This document shows positions 33,452 through 42,775 of a stretch of DNA of 64,000 nt, in pieces. The position numbers and the translations under genes were made by a program. Numbering within the stretch: position 1 is the first letter of the stretch; every line of letters starts with the position of its first letter. The notes under the pieces are model-generated. The model saw nothing but the letters and a program-made list of their open reading frames with translations, did no database searches and was not told where the DNA came from. The stretch comes from DUML01 sp050949905 (GTDB taxonomy: Bacteria > Bacillota > Desulfitobacteriia > Desulfitobacteriales > Syntrophobotulaceae). Location of the stretch: the NCBI GenBank assembly GCA_050949905.1, contig JBMNGP010000032.1:1-64000 (forward strand), read 5' to 3'.

Positions 33452-35098
33452 ATGCTAAATTCCAAGATTAGTATCTACGACACAACCTTAAGAGATGGAG
33501 CTCAGGGTGAGGGTGTTCATTTTTCGGTTAAAGATAAACTGCTCTATTTGGAGAAAATGATTGAAGCCAGGATAGATTACGTCGAAGCAGGCTGGCCGGG
33601 TTCCAACCCTAAAGATGATGAATTCTTCCGGATACTGGCCGGCAAGCAAACTCCCTTACTGCCGGCTATCGGTTCCCAACCATTTACCAGGGTCGTTGCT
33701 TTTGGCAGCACCTGCCGAGTCAATGAATCTCCGGAAAAGAGCGAGATTCTGGCCGGGCTGATAGCCTCCGGAGTCAAGACCATAACTATCTTTGGCAAGG
33801 CCTGGAAGCTGCATGTGACAGAAGTTTTGTGCACGACTCCCGCTGAAAACCTTAGGCTAATAAGAGAGTCGGTTCAATACCTGGTCGCATCCGGTAAAGA
33901 GGTTTTCTTTGATGCCGAGCACTTTTTTGACGGCTGGCTGGATGATGCGCAATTTGCCTGCCGCTGCCTGGAGGCTGCCCTGGAAGGGGGAGCACGGGGC
34001 TTAATACTGTGCGATACTAATGGCGGCGCTTGTCCCAGGCAAGTGGCCCAGGGGGTTCAAAGTGTTGGGGAGCTTTATGCTCCGCCTGTTTTGGGAATTC
34101 ATGTTCATAATGACGGCGGTTTAGCTGTGGCTAATACCCTGGCGGCAGTCGAAGCCGGAGCCAATCAAATCCAAGGCAGTTGGAACGGCTTCGGGGAACG
34201 CTGCGGCAATGCCAATCTCAGTACTCTTATTCCTTGGCTGCAGCTGAAAATGGGCTACAGACTGCTGGAGCCGGACGTACTGGCCAATTTAACTCACCTG
34301 ACGCGTTACGTTGCGGAGCTGGCCAACTACCCCTTTGACGAGAAACAGCCTTTTGTGGGTCGGAGCGCTTTTGCCCATAAGGCAGGAATGCATGTGGATG
34401 CCGTCTTAAAGAATAAGAGGACTTTTGAGCATATCGATCCTGCCATGGTTGGCAATGAAAGGCGGATCTTGATTTCCGACCAGGCAGGAAAGGCTAATAT
34501 TTGCGAGCGGATGCGCCGCTTTAAGCCGGAGATAGCCAAGGACGATCCCTTAGTGGAAGAAGCCATGGCCAGGATCAAGCAAGCTGAGCTGGAAGGTTTT
34601 CAGTATGATACCGCGGAGGGCAGTTTAGACCTTTTGCTCTTGGACATTCTGGGAGAATTTGTGCCGCCTTTCCGCCTGGAAGATTACCATGTGTGGAGTG
34701 ATCCGTTAAGGGGCGAGCTTGACTCGGTAGCCGTGACCAAGGTCAGAGTGGGCGAAAAATCCGTCCATATCGCCGCAGAAGGAGATGGGCCGGTTCATGC
34801 TCTGGATAAAGCCTTGCGCAGGACTCTAAGTTCTTTTTTCCCGGTAATTGAGGAAAGTGAACTGATTGACTATAAGGTCAGGGTTTTAGATGGTTCCCAT
34901 GGCACCGGAGCGGTGGTCAGGGTGGTGGTGGAAACCAGGCATGGCCTGAAGAGCTGGGGTACAATCGGCGTGTCCACCAATATTTTACGGGCCAGTGCCC
35001 GGGCCCTCTTAGAGGCTTTGTATTTAGTTATTATCAATGAACAGGGCAAAATTCACCGGAAAGAAACAGAAAAAAATGCTATAATGGTAAAGGATTAA
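33452..35098 (+). CDS. cimA: (R)-citramalate synthase
   Basis: A 548-residue enzyme of the HMG-CoA-lyase-like family that condenses pyruvate and acetyl-CoA to citramalate, the first step of a threonine-independent route to isoleucine. TIM-barrel motifs YDTTLRDGAQGEGV (residue ~8), LCDTNGGACP and the metal site GIHVHNDGGLA are present, followed by HKAGMHVDAV and a C-terminal LeuA allosteric domain (VRVVVETRHGLKSWGTIGVS), the site of isoleucine feedback. Length and ends match the CimA clade rather than LeuA. Preceded by AAGGAGGGAAG; it seems to be a single-gene unit. Confidence 0.92.
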   Translation: MLNSKISIYDTTLRDGAQGEGVHFSVKDKLLYLEKMIEARIDYVEAGWPGSNPKDDEFFRILAGKQTPLLPAIGSQPFTRVVAFGSTCRVNESPEKSEILAGLIASGVKTITIFGKAWKLHVTEVLCTTPAENLRLIRESVQYLVASGKEVFFDAEHFFDGWLDDAQFACRCLEAALEGGARGLILCDTNGGACPRQVAQGVQSVGELYAPPVLGIHVHNDGGLAVANTLAAVEAGANQIQGSWNGFGERCGNANLSTLIPWLQLKMGYRLLEPDVLANLTHLTRYVAELANYPFDEKQPFVGRSAFAHKAGMHVDAVLKNKRTFEHIDPAMVGNERRILISDQAGKANICERMRRFKPEIAKDDPLVEEAMARIKQAELEGFQYDTAEGSLDLLLLDILGEFVPPFRLEDYHVWSDPLRGELDSVAVTKVRVGEKSVHIAAEGDGPVHALDKALRRTLSSFFPVIEESELIDYKVRVLDGSHGTGAVVRVVVETRHGLKSWGTIGVSTNILRASARALLEALYLVIINEQGKIHRKETEKNAIMVKD

Positions 35099-35255
35099 GC
35101 AATGTTATGTCGAAAATAATATAGATTCTGAACTTAAAATAAGTTGGGGCTTAACATACCCAAAGCGGGGTGTATAATGCGAAGAATATGGAATAAGGTA
35201 CTTAAATCAAGGAAAAAGTAAAATACTGCAATTTCATACGGGAAGTGATTAAGAG

Positions 35256-35864
35256 ATGCTGGTATTAGCTTCATCTTCCCCTAGGAGGAGTGAACTTCTA
35301 CGGGAATGGGGATATGAGTTCAGCTTAGTGTCCGCGCCGGTTTCTGAAGAACTGGATGAAGAAATTTTACCGGAAGAAGCGGTACAGGATCTGGCCAGGC
35401 GGAAGGCTCTTGCCGGCTATCAAGTCCGGCAGAAGCAAAAGGGGATCGGCCGGGATCTGATTTTAGGCGCTGATACCATCGTTGTCTTAAAAGATAGAAT
35501 ACTTGGGAAACCAAGAGATGCCGAAGACGCCGAACAAATGCTAAAGTCTTTAAGCGGTAAAACCCACCAGGTCATGACTGCTATCGCTCTGGCGAAGGGG
35601 GAAACTGAAAAGGATCTAAATATAGAAACAGCCGTAGATATTACTGCAGTGACTTTTAGGGACTTAAGCCTTCGGGAGATTAGGGATTATATTGCCACAG
35701 GGGAACCTATGGATAAGGCTGCAGCCTACGCCATCCAAGGTAAAGCGGGGGATTTTGCCGTCAGTATCAAGGGATCTCTGACAAACGTCATAGGGCTTCC
35801 CATGGAACTTCTAACTGCAAAACTTAAAGAGAGAGGAGTTTTTCCTGCACCGCAGAAAGATTAA
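35256..35864 (+). CDS. maf: Maf-like nucleoside triphosphate pyrophosphatase
   Basis: A 202-residue house-cleaning enzyme that hydrolyses dTTP, UTP or modified nucleotides to monophosphates. LVLASSSPRRSELLREWG at the N-terminus, ILGADTIVVL in the centre, LGKPRDAEDAEQMLKSLSG and the GKAGDFAVSIKGS loop near the end are the family signatures. It opens the maf-radC-mreBCD cell-shape cluster usual in Firmicutes. A TTAACA-16-TATAAT promoter-like pair stands near 35153-35180. Confidence 0.93.
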   Translation: MLVLASSSPRRSELLREWGYEFSLVSAPVSEELDEEILPEEAVQDLARRKALAGYQVRQKQKGIGRDLILGADTIVVLKDRILGKPRDAEDAEQMLKSLSGKTHQVMTAIALAKGETEKDLNIETAVDITAVTFRDLSLREIRDYIATGEPMDKAAAYAIQGKAGDFAVSIKGSLTNVIGLPMELLTAKLKERGVFPAPQKD

Positions 35865-35956
35865 AATTTACTTCAGTTTTTTGAGTTTGGCAATTACTAG
35901 AATCAGCAGTAAACAATTAGGCTCAAGGTAAGTTCGGCAGGAGAGCGGAGAAAAAG

Positions 35957-36643
35957 ATGAATTATCGGCGACTTAAGGATTTGCCCGAGGATCTTCAACC
36001 CCGCGAACGAATGCATCAGCTTGGTCCGGAGGTACTATCCAATAAAGAATTACTGGCTATTCTATTAAGGATAGGTGTTAAAGGGGAAAATGTGCTGGAA
36101 CTGGCCGAAAGAATTTTGACCGAGTGCGGCGGGATTCGAGGCCTGGCCAGATTATCCCTGCCCGAACTGGAACAAGTCCGAGGTGTAGGACCGGCTAAAG
36201 CTGCGCAGGTTCTGGCTGCTCTGGAACTGGGCAAGCGGAGTGTTTGTATTGACCCTGCTGCCCGGCCGGTGATCAACTCCCCGGCCGATGTTGCCGACCT
36301 GGTTATGGAAGAGATGAGAGTTCTTGACCGGGAACATTTTCGGATTATGCATTTAAGTACCCGCAATAATGTTTTAGGGATCAGCCCGGTTTCCATTGGT
36401 TCCTTAAATTCTTCCATTGTCCATCCCAGGGAGTGTTTTAAAGAGGCTATTCGCCGCAATGCCAATACCATTATCCTCCTGCATAATCATCCCAGCGGTG
36501 ATCCTGCTCCCAGCAAGGAAGACCTGGAGATAACCAAAAGACTGATGGAAGGCGGTAAGATCCTAGGCATTGACATTTTGGACCATGTTATAATCGGGGA
36601 CAAGCGCTATGTAAGCCTTAAGGAGCAAGGGGTTATCCCCTGA
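35957..36643 (+). CDS. radC: RadC-family JAB/MPN-domain protein
   Basis: A 228-residue protein with an N-terminal helix-hairpin-helix region (LPELEQVRGVGPAKAAQVL) and a C-terminal JAMM metalloprotease-like domain bearing HNHPSGDPAPSKEDLE, the zinc motif HxH...D. Its cellular role is unsettled; a role in DNA repair was proposed and later doubted. It lies between maf and mreB, its common location. Start has GGAGAGCGGAG upstream. Confidence 0.93.
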   Translation: MNYRRLKDLPEDLQPRERMHQLGPEVLSNKELLAILLRIGVKGENVLELAERILTECGGIRGLARLSLPELEQVRGVGPAKAAQVLAALELGKRSVCIDPAARPVINSPADVADLVMEEMRVLDREHFRIMHLSTRNNVLGISPVSIGSLNSSIVHPRECFKEAIRRNANTIILLHNHPSGDPAPSKEDLEITKRLMEGGKILGIDILDHVIIGDKRYVSLKEQGVIP

Positions 36644-36749
36644 AGCTTAAAATTGTTAGAACTCTTCTCGATCAAAGCATTAAAATTGTATATAGTGGTA
36701 AACTAAGTTAAGTTTGGGTAATTTGACCATTGAAGGGAGCATACTAGGC

Positions 36750-37766
36750 ATGTTTTTTTCTAAAGATTTAGGAATTGATCTCGGAACAGCCAATACACTT
36801 GTGCATATGAAGGGTAAAGGAATCATAGTCAGTGAACCGTCCGTAGTAGCGATGGATATAGAAAAGAATGAACCGCTGGCTGTCGGGGACAGAGCCAAAG
36901 AGATGATTGGGCGGACACCCGGTAATATTGTGGCCATTAGGCCGCTTAAAGATGGGGTCATCTCGGATTTTAACGTTACCCAAAAAATGCTGAAGTATTT
37001 TATAAATAGAGCCACCGGTAGTAAGTTTCAATTAGCCCGCCCGCGGGTTGTGATCTGTGTTCCGTCCGGGGTTACGGCGGTCGAAGAACGGGCTGTGAAA
37101 GAAGCAGCTCTGGCGGCTGGAGCCAAGGATCCTATTATTATGGAAGAGCCGATGGCAGCTGCGATCGGAGCCGGGCTCCCGGTCAGTGAACCGACCGGCA
37201 ATATGATTGTGGACATCGGCGGGGGGACGACTGAGGTAGCGGTATTATCCATGGGCGGAATTGTTACCGCCGGTTCCATCCGGGTAGCGGGAGACGAAAT
37301 GGATGAGGCTATAATCGCCTATGTTAAAAAGACTTATAATTTGTCCATAGGCTACCAGACTTCCGAAAATATTAAGAAGGAAATAGGGGCGGCTTACCTG
37401 CCTACCAAAGGAGCCACCTATGCCGTTAAAGGCCGGGATCTTTTAACAGGGCTCCCCAAAACCGTAGAGATTTCTTCCGAAGAAATTGTCGAGGCTTTGA
37501 GTGAACCGGTATCGGCCATTGTGGATGCCGTTAAAACCTGCCTGGAGAGGACTCCGCCCGAGCTCGCCGCTGATATTATGGATCGGGGAATTATCATGGC
37601 CGGAGGGGGATCTTTGCTCAAAAACCTGGACAGGCTGATCGCCGACCAAACCGGTATTCCTGTGCATATTGCCGAAGACCCGATTTCCTGTGTAGCTTTA
37701 GGAACAGCGAAAGTTTTAGAAAACGAAGAAATTTTAAGGAAGTTGGCCTCTTTGCAGAAGAGTTAA
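36750..37766 (+). CDS. mreB: Rod shape-determining protein MreB
   Basis: A 338-residue bacterial actin that guides lateral wall synthesis. Phosphate-binding motifs DLGIDLGTANTLVH (residue ~6), IVDIGGGTTEVAVLSMGG and IMAGGGSLLKNLD are present. Start ATG 36750 fits the family start MFFSKDLGIDLG and has GAAGGGAG upstream; the TTG at 36714 would add 12 unlike residues. First of mreBCD-mrdA. Confidence 0.97.
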   Translation: MFFSKDLGIDLGTANTLVHMKGKGIIVSEPSVVAMDIEKNEPLAVGDRAKEMIGRTPGNIVAIRPLKDGVISDFNVTQKMLKYFINRATGSKFQLARPRVVICVPSGVTAVEERAVKEAALAAGAKDPIIMEEPMAAAIGAGLPVSEPTGNMIVDIGGGTTEVAVLSMGGIVTAGSIRVAGDEMDEAIIAYVKKTYNLSIGYQTSENIKKEIGAAYLPTKGATYAVKGRDLLTGLPKTVEISSEEIVEALSEPVSAIVDAVKTCLERTPPELAADIMDRGIIMAGGGSLLKNLDRLIADQTGIPVHIAEDPISCVALGTAKVLENEEILRKLASLQKS

Positions 37767-37783
37767 GAAGCGAGGAGAATTAG

Positions 37784-38650
37784 GTGGGGAAAAAGATTAA
37801 CCCGATGGGAATAGCGGTTTTGATATTTGCCTTGGTGCTGATTACCATGACTGCTATCCGCCTAACGGGCATGGGCAACGAATTCCCGAACCCTGTAGGC
37901 CAAGCTTTGGACAGAATTCTAGTGCCTTTGGAAAAAGTAATCTGGAATATAGGGGACGGGGTTAAGGATAATATCAGGGCTATCTTCAGTTTTCGAACTG
38001 TCAAAGCTGAGAATGAGGAGCTGCGGCGCCAGGTTGAACAGCTGAAAGGCGATAACCTCCAGCTTAAGCAGCAGGTTCTGGCCGCTTTGCGTTATGAGGA
38101 GTTAGATAAGGGTATTTTCCAAAGCCCAACTCTGGCCAAGTATGAGAAAATCGGGGCAGTGGTCATTAATCGCAATCCCACTGCCTGGTACCAGACGATT
38201 ACGGTCAACAAAGGCAGTAAACATGGGGTAAAGCTCGATGATCCGGTTGTGGCTAATTTAGGCCTGGTCGGGAAAGTGGTCTCTGTTTCGGCCACTTCTT
38301 GTGATATCCTGCTTATTTTAGACGGGGAAGGCCAGGTAGGGGCTTTAATCAGGGATAATAAGGGTAAAGCCATTTACGGGATTTTAAACGGCACCTATGA
38401 AAGAACGGGCAGATTGTCTTCTTCCGGCAGTTTGGAAATGGACTTCCGGCACGATGACGAAGTTAATGTCGGTGATCTGGTCTTTACTTCCGGCTTAGGA
38501 GGGATTTATCCCAAGGATATCCCGATAGGCGTGGTTGTCGGGACAAAGCTGGACTCCAGCGGGCTTTTGAAAACAGCTGTAATCGATCCGGTTGTTGATT
38601 TTGATTCTCTGGAAGAAGTCTATCTTGTGAGTATCCCGGAGGGTAGCTGA
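37784..38650 (+). CDS. mreC: Rod shape-determining protein MreC
   Basis: A 288-residue protein with one N-terminal membrane helix (about residues 7-24), a coiled coil (about 70-102, AENEELRRQVEQLKGDN) and an extracytoplasmic beta domain (VVINRNPTAWYQTITVNKGS through SGLGGIYPKDIPIG). It links MreB to the wall synthases. GTG start with GAGGAGA upstream; its TGA overlaps the mreD ATG by one base. Confidence 0.95.
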   Translation: MGKKINPMGIAVLIFALVLITMTAIRLTGMGNEFPNPVGQALDRILVPLEKVIWNIGDGVKDNIRAIFSFRTVKAENEELRRQVEQLKGDNLQLKQQVLAALRYEELDKGIFQSPTLAKYEKIGAVVINRNPTAWYQTITVNKGSKHGVKLDDPVVANLGLVGKVVSVSATSCDILLILDGEGQVGALIRDNKGKAIYGILNGTYERTGRLSSSGSLEMDFRHDDEVNVGDLVFTSGLGGIYPKDIPIGVVVGTKLDSSGLLKTAVIDPVVDFDSLEEVYLVSIPEGS

Positions 38651-39162
38651 TGAAACGCAATTTGCTCTTGCTGCTTATTTTATTCATCTGCTTTATTCTG
38701 CCCGGGACACTATTCCACTATTTGTCCTGGGCGGGAATCAAACCGGATCTTCCTATGCTCTGGGTAATTTATCTCGCTCTGCACCACCGTCCGGGCCAGG
38801 GCATTGGCTATGGCTTTGCGGCCGGACTTCTGACTGATTTGTATCTTGGCAGGTATGTAGGCTTGAATACAATCACCTTTGCCCTTGTGGCTCTGCTGAT
38901 CGGCTTTTTGCAGCAGCGCTGGTATAAGGAGAATATTCCTTTGACTATGGTGCTTGTTTTTATGGCTACATTCCTTGGACAAACGCTAATGGTCTTAATA
39001 GCCAAAATCGCCGGGCTTCATTGGTTCTTCGGCGAGGCTCTGCAAGTAATTATCGGTATTGCCCTTTATAATTCTCTGCTTGTACCTATTACTTATCCTT
39101 TAATCCACAGGTCTTTTACCAGAGGCGTTTTATACCAAAAAGCCAAATTTGAGCAGCAGTGA
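38650..39162 (+). CDS. mreD: Rod shape-determining protein MreD
   Basis: A 170-residue integral membrane protein with five to six helices, part of the rod complex. PDLPMLWVIYLAL and GFAAGLLTDLYLGRYVGLNT match the family. Overlaps mreC by one base and is followed by mrdA after 20 bases. Confidence 0.93.
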   Translation: MKRNLLLLLILFICFILPGTLFHYLSWAGIKPDLPMLWVIYLALHHRPGQGIGYGFAAGLLTDLYLGRYVGLNTITFALVALLIGFLQQRWYKENIPLTMVLVFMATFLGQTLMVLIAKIAGLHWFFGEALQVIIGIALYNSLLVPITYPLIHRSFTRGVLYQKAKFEQQ

Positions 39163-39182
39163 TCTAACGGGAGTGAAGATGG

Positions 39183-41246
39183 ATGGAAAAGAGAGATCGT
39201 CAGCCTTATCATCGGAGATTGACAGGACTTGCTGTTGCTGTTGTGATAATTTTTTTAGTTCTAGGGTTCAATCTTTGGCGGCTGCAGATTGCGGGTGCTG
39301 CTTATTATGCTGAAAAGGCGGCAGGCAATGTTATGAAGGATATTGTTACACCTGCCGTCCGAGGGGAAATTGTTGATGCTAAGGGCAGGGTCCTGGTTCG
39401 CAGTGAACCCAAATTTGCCTTGGTGCTGGACTGGACCGATCTGCAAAAAGTGAATAAAGACTGGAAAGAAGTAGTTTTTAAGCTGGCGGAATACATTAAG
39501 CCCTATTGGCCTTATGAGAACCAGTCGGTAGAACTTATTACCGAGGATATTTTTGTCATGATCCGCAATCAGCAGTGGAAAAGCTTCCGGCCGGTAGTGG
39601 TTCTGGAAGATGTCCCTCCTGAACTGCAGGCTGTGATTGCCGAACACAGCAATGAGCTGCCGGGAGTAAGTATTGACCCTCAGCCCGTAAGGGTTTACCT
39701 GCAAAATACTTTACTGGGGCAGGTTTTAGGCTATGTCCGGGAAATCAGTGAGCAGGAGATTCAAGAGTTTAATAAGCAGGCTGAGGAACGCGGGGATGAT
39801 TACCGCTATATTCAGGGCGACCTTGTCGGTAAAATGGGTGTGGAAAAAAGCTATGACATCTGGCTGAGAGGAGAGCACGGGATAGACCGGGTGGGGATTG
39901 ATATTGAAGGCAGGCCTGTCGACAAAGTAACCGTGAAGGAGGCTAAGCCGGGGTATACCATTAAGCTGACAATTGACAGTGAGCTGCAGCGCGTTGTGGA
40001 GAACAAGCTCGATGAGATAATTAAGGGAATCGAAAAAAAACACCCTGATGCTCAGGCCGGCGCTGCCGTGGTTATTGATGTCAAGACCGGAAAGATCCTG
40101 GCCATGGCCTCCAGGCCTTTTATGAACCCTAACGATTTAATCGGTGTTATCTCCGATGAAACGGCGAAGAAATACTTCAGCAGCGAAGATGCGGCTTCTT
40201 TTAACCGGGCTTTAAGCGGGCTGTATCCCCCGGGTTCAACTTTTAAAATGATTACGGCTATGACCGCTTTGGAAGCCAAAGTAATCAGGCCGGAAGATTC
40301 TTTTTCCGGTTCTTACTCCTCTCTCGGCTCGGGAGGGATAGCCGAATGGGGCGGCAATAACTTTGGGATGGTTAATCTTTACCGGGGCCTGGCGAAATCA
40401 TCCAATATTTATTTCCAGATTATCGGCCGCAAAGCTTTTGATAAAGAACCTGAGTTATTACGGAAAATTGCCCATGAATTTGGCCTGGGTGTCAAAAGCG
40501 GTATTGATATCCCGGGAGAAGGAATTGGGATAGCTCCTTCTCCGGCTTGGAAGAAAGAATATTTTAAGCCTTACTATGACGAACGTAGAGAGAAACAGCT
40601 TAAAGACATTGATGAAAAATACAAGGCTTTGCTGGCTGAGGCCAAGGATGAAAAGGAGAAGGAGAAGCTTAAGAGACAAAAGCAAGGCGAGATTGCCCTT
40701 GTGGAACAAGACTATAAGGAGAAAATTGATTTCTATGTTAACTGGCGGCTTTTTGACAGTTACAATAACTCCATCGGCCAGGGCTATAATTCCTATTCCT
40801 TGATTCAGCTGGCCAACTATGTAGCGACTATTGTCAACGGCGGCAAACGTTATAGACCTTATCTGGTAGATAAGGTCATTGATCCGGCGACTAACGAAGT
40901 CGTCATGGAAAATAAACCTCAAGTTCTAAATGAGGTTTCTGTCTCCCAAGAGAATCTGGAGGTTGTGAAGAAAGCTATGGCTGGGGTGACCAGCGGCGAA
41001 GGAACAGCAAACTGGTTGTTTTGGGATGTGCCGGAGTTTTCCGGAGGCGGCAAAACAGGTACTGCCCAGCTGGGCTCCAAGGGTACTGCGAAAGGGGAAA
41101 GCTATAACGGGATGTTTGTAGCCTTTGCTCCCTATGATGATCCCCAAATTGCTTTTGCCGGAGTAGTAGAATATGGGGGACATGGCGGAGATACGGCAGG
41201 TTATGTCGCCAAAGAGGCCTTTAAGCATTATTTCGGTTGGAAATAG
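39183..41246 (+). CDS. mrdA: Penicillin-binding protein 2 (peptidoglycan transpeptidase)
   Basis: A 687-residue class B PBP that cross-links wall peptides during elongation. N-terminal membrane anchor (about residues 13-32), pedestal domain, then transpeptidase motifs SxxK in YPPGSTFKMITAM (Ser near 358), SxN in AKSSNIYFQ, and KTG in GGGKTGTAQLG. Between SxN and KTG is a charged helical insert of about 50 residues (DERREKQLKDIDEKYKALLA and onward), not typical of well-known PBP2s. Follows mreD and ends in a clear terminator. Confidence 0.95.
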   Translation: MEKRDRQPYHRRLTGLAVAVVIIFLVLGFNLWRLQIAGAAYYAEKAAGNVMKDIVTPAVRGEIVDAKGRVLVRSEPKFALVLDWTDLQKVNKDWKEVVFKLAEYIKPYWPYENQSVELITEDIFVMIRNQQWKSFRPVVVLEDVPPELQAVIAEHSNELPGVSIDPQPVRVYLQNTLLGQVLGYVREISEQEIQEFNKQAEERGDDYRYIQGDLVGKMGVEKSYDIWLRGEHGIDRVGIDIEGRPVDKVTVKEAKPGYTIKLTIDSELQRVVENKLDEIIKGIEKKHPDAQAGAAVVIDVKTGKILAMASRPFMNPNDLIGVISDETAKKYFSSEDAASFNRALSGLYPPGSTFKMITAMTALEAKVIRPEDSFSGSYSSLGSGGIAEWGGNNFGMVNLYRGLAKSSNIYFQIIGRKAFDKEPELLRKIAHEFGLGVKSGIDIPGEGIGIAPSPAWKKEYFKPYYDERREKQLKDIDEKYKALLAEAKDEKEKEKLKRQKQGEIALVEQDYKEKIDFYVNWRLFDSYNNSIGQGYNSYSLIQLANYVATIVNGGKRYRPYLVDKVIDPATNEVVMENKPQVLNEVSVSQENLEVVKKAMAGVTSGEGTANWLFWDVPEFSGGGKTGTAQLGSKGTAKGESYNGMFVAFAPYDDPQIAFAGVVEYGGHGGDTAGYVAKEAFKHYFGWK

Positions 41247-41263
41247 GCAAAAACTTAAGAAAT

Positions 41264-41290
41264 ACCGGAGAATTTTACCTCCGGTTTTTT
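41264..41290 (+). terminator. Rho-independent terminator after mrdA
   Basis: ACCGGAG / CTCCGGT stem with an eight-base loop followed by TTTTTT. Confidence 0.85.
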
Positions 41291-41477
41291 CCTTTTTCTA
41301 AAGGAAAAAATGTAGGTATTGTAGAATAAATTATTTCAAAAGCCTGAGATTTTTGCAATCTTAGGATAATTTCCAGGTTGGTGCTCTTATTTTTTTGCAT
41401 AAGTAGGTGTTAAATAATGCCTGGAATGTAATTAAATGGTTAGTGCTATGATATTTAGATGAAAGGTAGGCTTGGAT

Positions 41478-42272
41478 ATGGGTGAAACAATTGTAGTCAC
41501 TTCCGGAAAAGGGGGCGTAGGGAAGACTACGACTACGGCAAACCTGGGAACAGCACTGGCCTTTGCCGGGTATAAAGTCGTCCTGATCGACACGGATATT
41601 GGCCTCAGGAATCTGGATGTAGTCATGGGATTGGAAAACAGAATAGTGTACGATATAGTAGATGTCACTAGCGGCAACTGCCGCTTGCGGCAAGCTTTGA
41701 TTAGAGACAAGCGTTTTGACAGCCTCTATTTATTGCCGGCTGCCCAAACCAAAGATAAAACTTCGGTCAGGCCGGATGAAATGGAAGCTCTTTGTGATGA
41801 ATTAAAAGATGATTATGATTATATCCTGATAGATTGCCCTGCCGGTATTGAAAGAGGCTTTTACAATGCTATTGCCGGGGCGGATAAAGCTATTGTCATT
41901 ACCACGCCCGAAGTTGGCGCTGTCCGTGATGCTGACCGGATTATCGGTTTGTTGGAAAGCTCCGAGCTGCGCAGCCCGAAACTCATTATAAATAGGATTC
42001 GCCCTCGCATGGTGAAACAAGGAGATATGATGGATATTGATGATATAGTAGATATCCTGGCTATTGATCTTCTTGGCATTGTGCCTGAAGACGAAAAAAT
42101 AATTGTCTCTACCAACCGAGGAGAGCCGGCAGTTATGGATGCTGTTTCCCAAGCCGGTGAAGCTTACCGAAGAATAGCCCAGCGGATCCGAGGGGAAGAA
42201 ATTCCTTTGATGAATCTCGATGTTTCTAACAGCATTTTTGAGAAACTTAAGAAAATAGTCGGCAGGAGATAG
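41478..42272 (+). CDS. minD: Septum site-determining ATPase MinD
   Basis: A 264-residue ParA-type ATPase that directs the division septum to mid-cell. Deviant Walker A GKGGVGKTTTTAN (residue ~10), DTDIGLRNLDVVMGLENR, DCPAGIERGF and a C-terminal amphipathic membrane-targeting helix (IFEKLKKIVGRR). ATG 41478 is preferred over TTG 41472 because of spacing from GAAAGGTAGG. MinC normally precedes MinD; here the 230 bases between mrdA and minD hold no minC. Confidence 0.96.
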   Translation: MGETIVVTSGKGGVGKTTTTANLGTALAFAGYKVVLIDTDIGLRNLDVVMGLENRIVYDIVDVTSGNCRLRQALIRDKRFDSLYLLPAAQTKDKTSVRPDEMEALCDELKDDYDYILIDCPAGIERGFYNAIAGADKAIVITTPEVGAVRDADRIIGLLESSELRSPKLIINRIRPRMVKQGDMMDIDDIVDILAIDLLGIVPEDEKIIVSTNRGEPAVMDAVSQAGEAYRRIAQRIRGEEIPLMNLDVSNSIFEKLKKIVGRR

Positions 42273-42301
42273 CCCCACACTGCGCGGAAGGGGAGATAAT
42301 A

Positions 42302-42586
42302 ATGTTGTGGGAACTGTTATATCGCGTGCTGGGCAGGGATAATTCCAGAAGCCGAATTCATGCTAAAGAACGTCTGCGCTTAGTGCTGGTGCATGACCGG
42401 GCCAGTATATCGCCTTATCTGATGAACAGGCTGAAGGAAGACCTTATAAGAACAATTTCCAATTATATGATTATTGATGAAGAGGGAATGGAGGTACATC
42501 TCGATCAGGATGAACAGGAAGTAGCGCTGGTAGCCAGTATTCCTATTAAGAAGATCAGAAGAGATTATCTGGAAAGAGCCCAATAG
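42302..42586 (+). CDS. minE: Cell division topological specificity factor MinE
   Basis: A 94-residue protein that stimulates MinD ATPase and drives its movement. AKERLRLVLVHDRASISPYL is the MinD-contact region, followed by the dimer domain with EEGMEVHLDQDEQEVALVAS. AAGGGGAG upstream. Directly after minD. Confidence 0.94.
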   Translation: MLWELLYRVLGRDNSRSRIHAKERLRLVLVHDRASISPYLMNRLKEDLIRTISNYMIIDEEGMEVHLDQDEQEVALVASIPIKKIRRDYLERAQ

Positions 42587-42607
42587 TGAGCCAGTGGGAC
42601 AAGGGTG

Positions 42608-42638
42608 GTGGGACAAGGGGACGGTTCTCCTGTCCCAC
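42608..42638. repeat. Dispersed palindromic repeat, copy 2
   Basis: GTGGGACA arm, GGGGACGGTTCTCC core, TGTCCCAC arm. A partial further arm, GTGGGACAAG, lies just before (42594). Confidence 0.85.
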
Positions 42639-42649
42639 TTAGTTTTTTT

Positions 42650-42678
42650 TGGGACAGGAGAACCGTCCCCCTGTCCCA
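42650..42678. repeat. Dispersed palindromic repeat, copy 3, inverted
   Basis: Reverse-oriented copy (core GGAGAACCGTCCCC) only 11 bases after copy 2 and separated by eight T, so the two together could form one long hairpin between minE and rodA. A more degenerate trace (AGAACCATGCCCCTGTC) follows at 42685-42701. Confidence 0.85.
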
Positions 42679-42775
42679 TGTGCAGAGAACCATGCCCCTG
42701 TCTTATGCTTTTTTTCGGATTTCTCCTATGTTATAATTTTGTTATAATAACTATTTAAATGAGGAAAAAACGCAA

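Noticed and set aside
42594..42700. CRISPR-like array
   Set aside because: The repeats are palindromes in alternating orientation with no regular spacers and no cas genes nearby.
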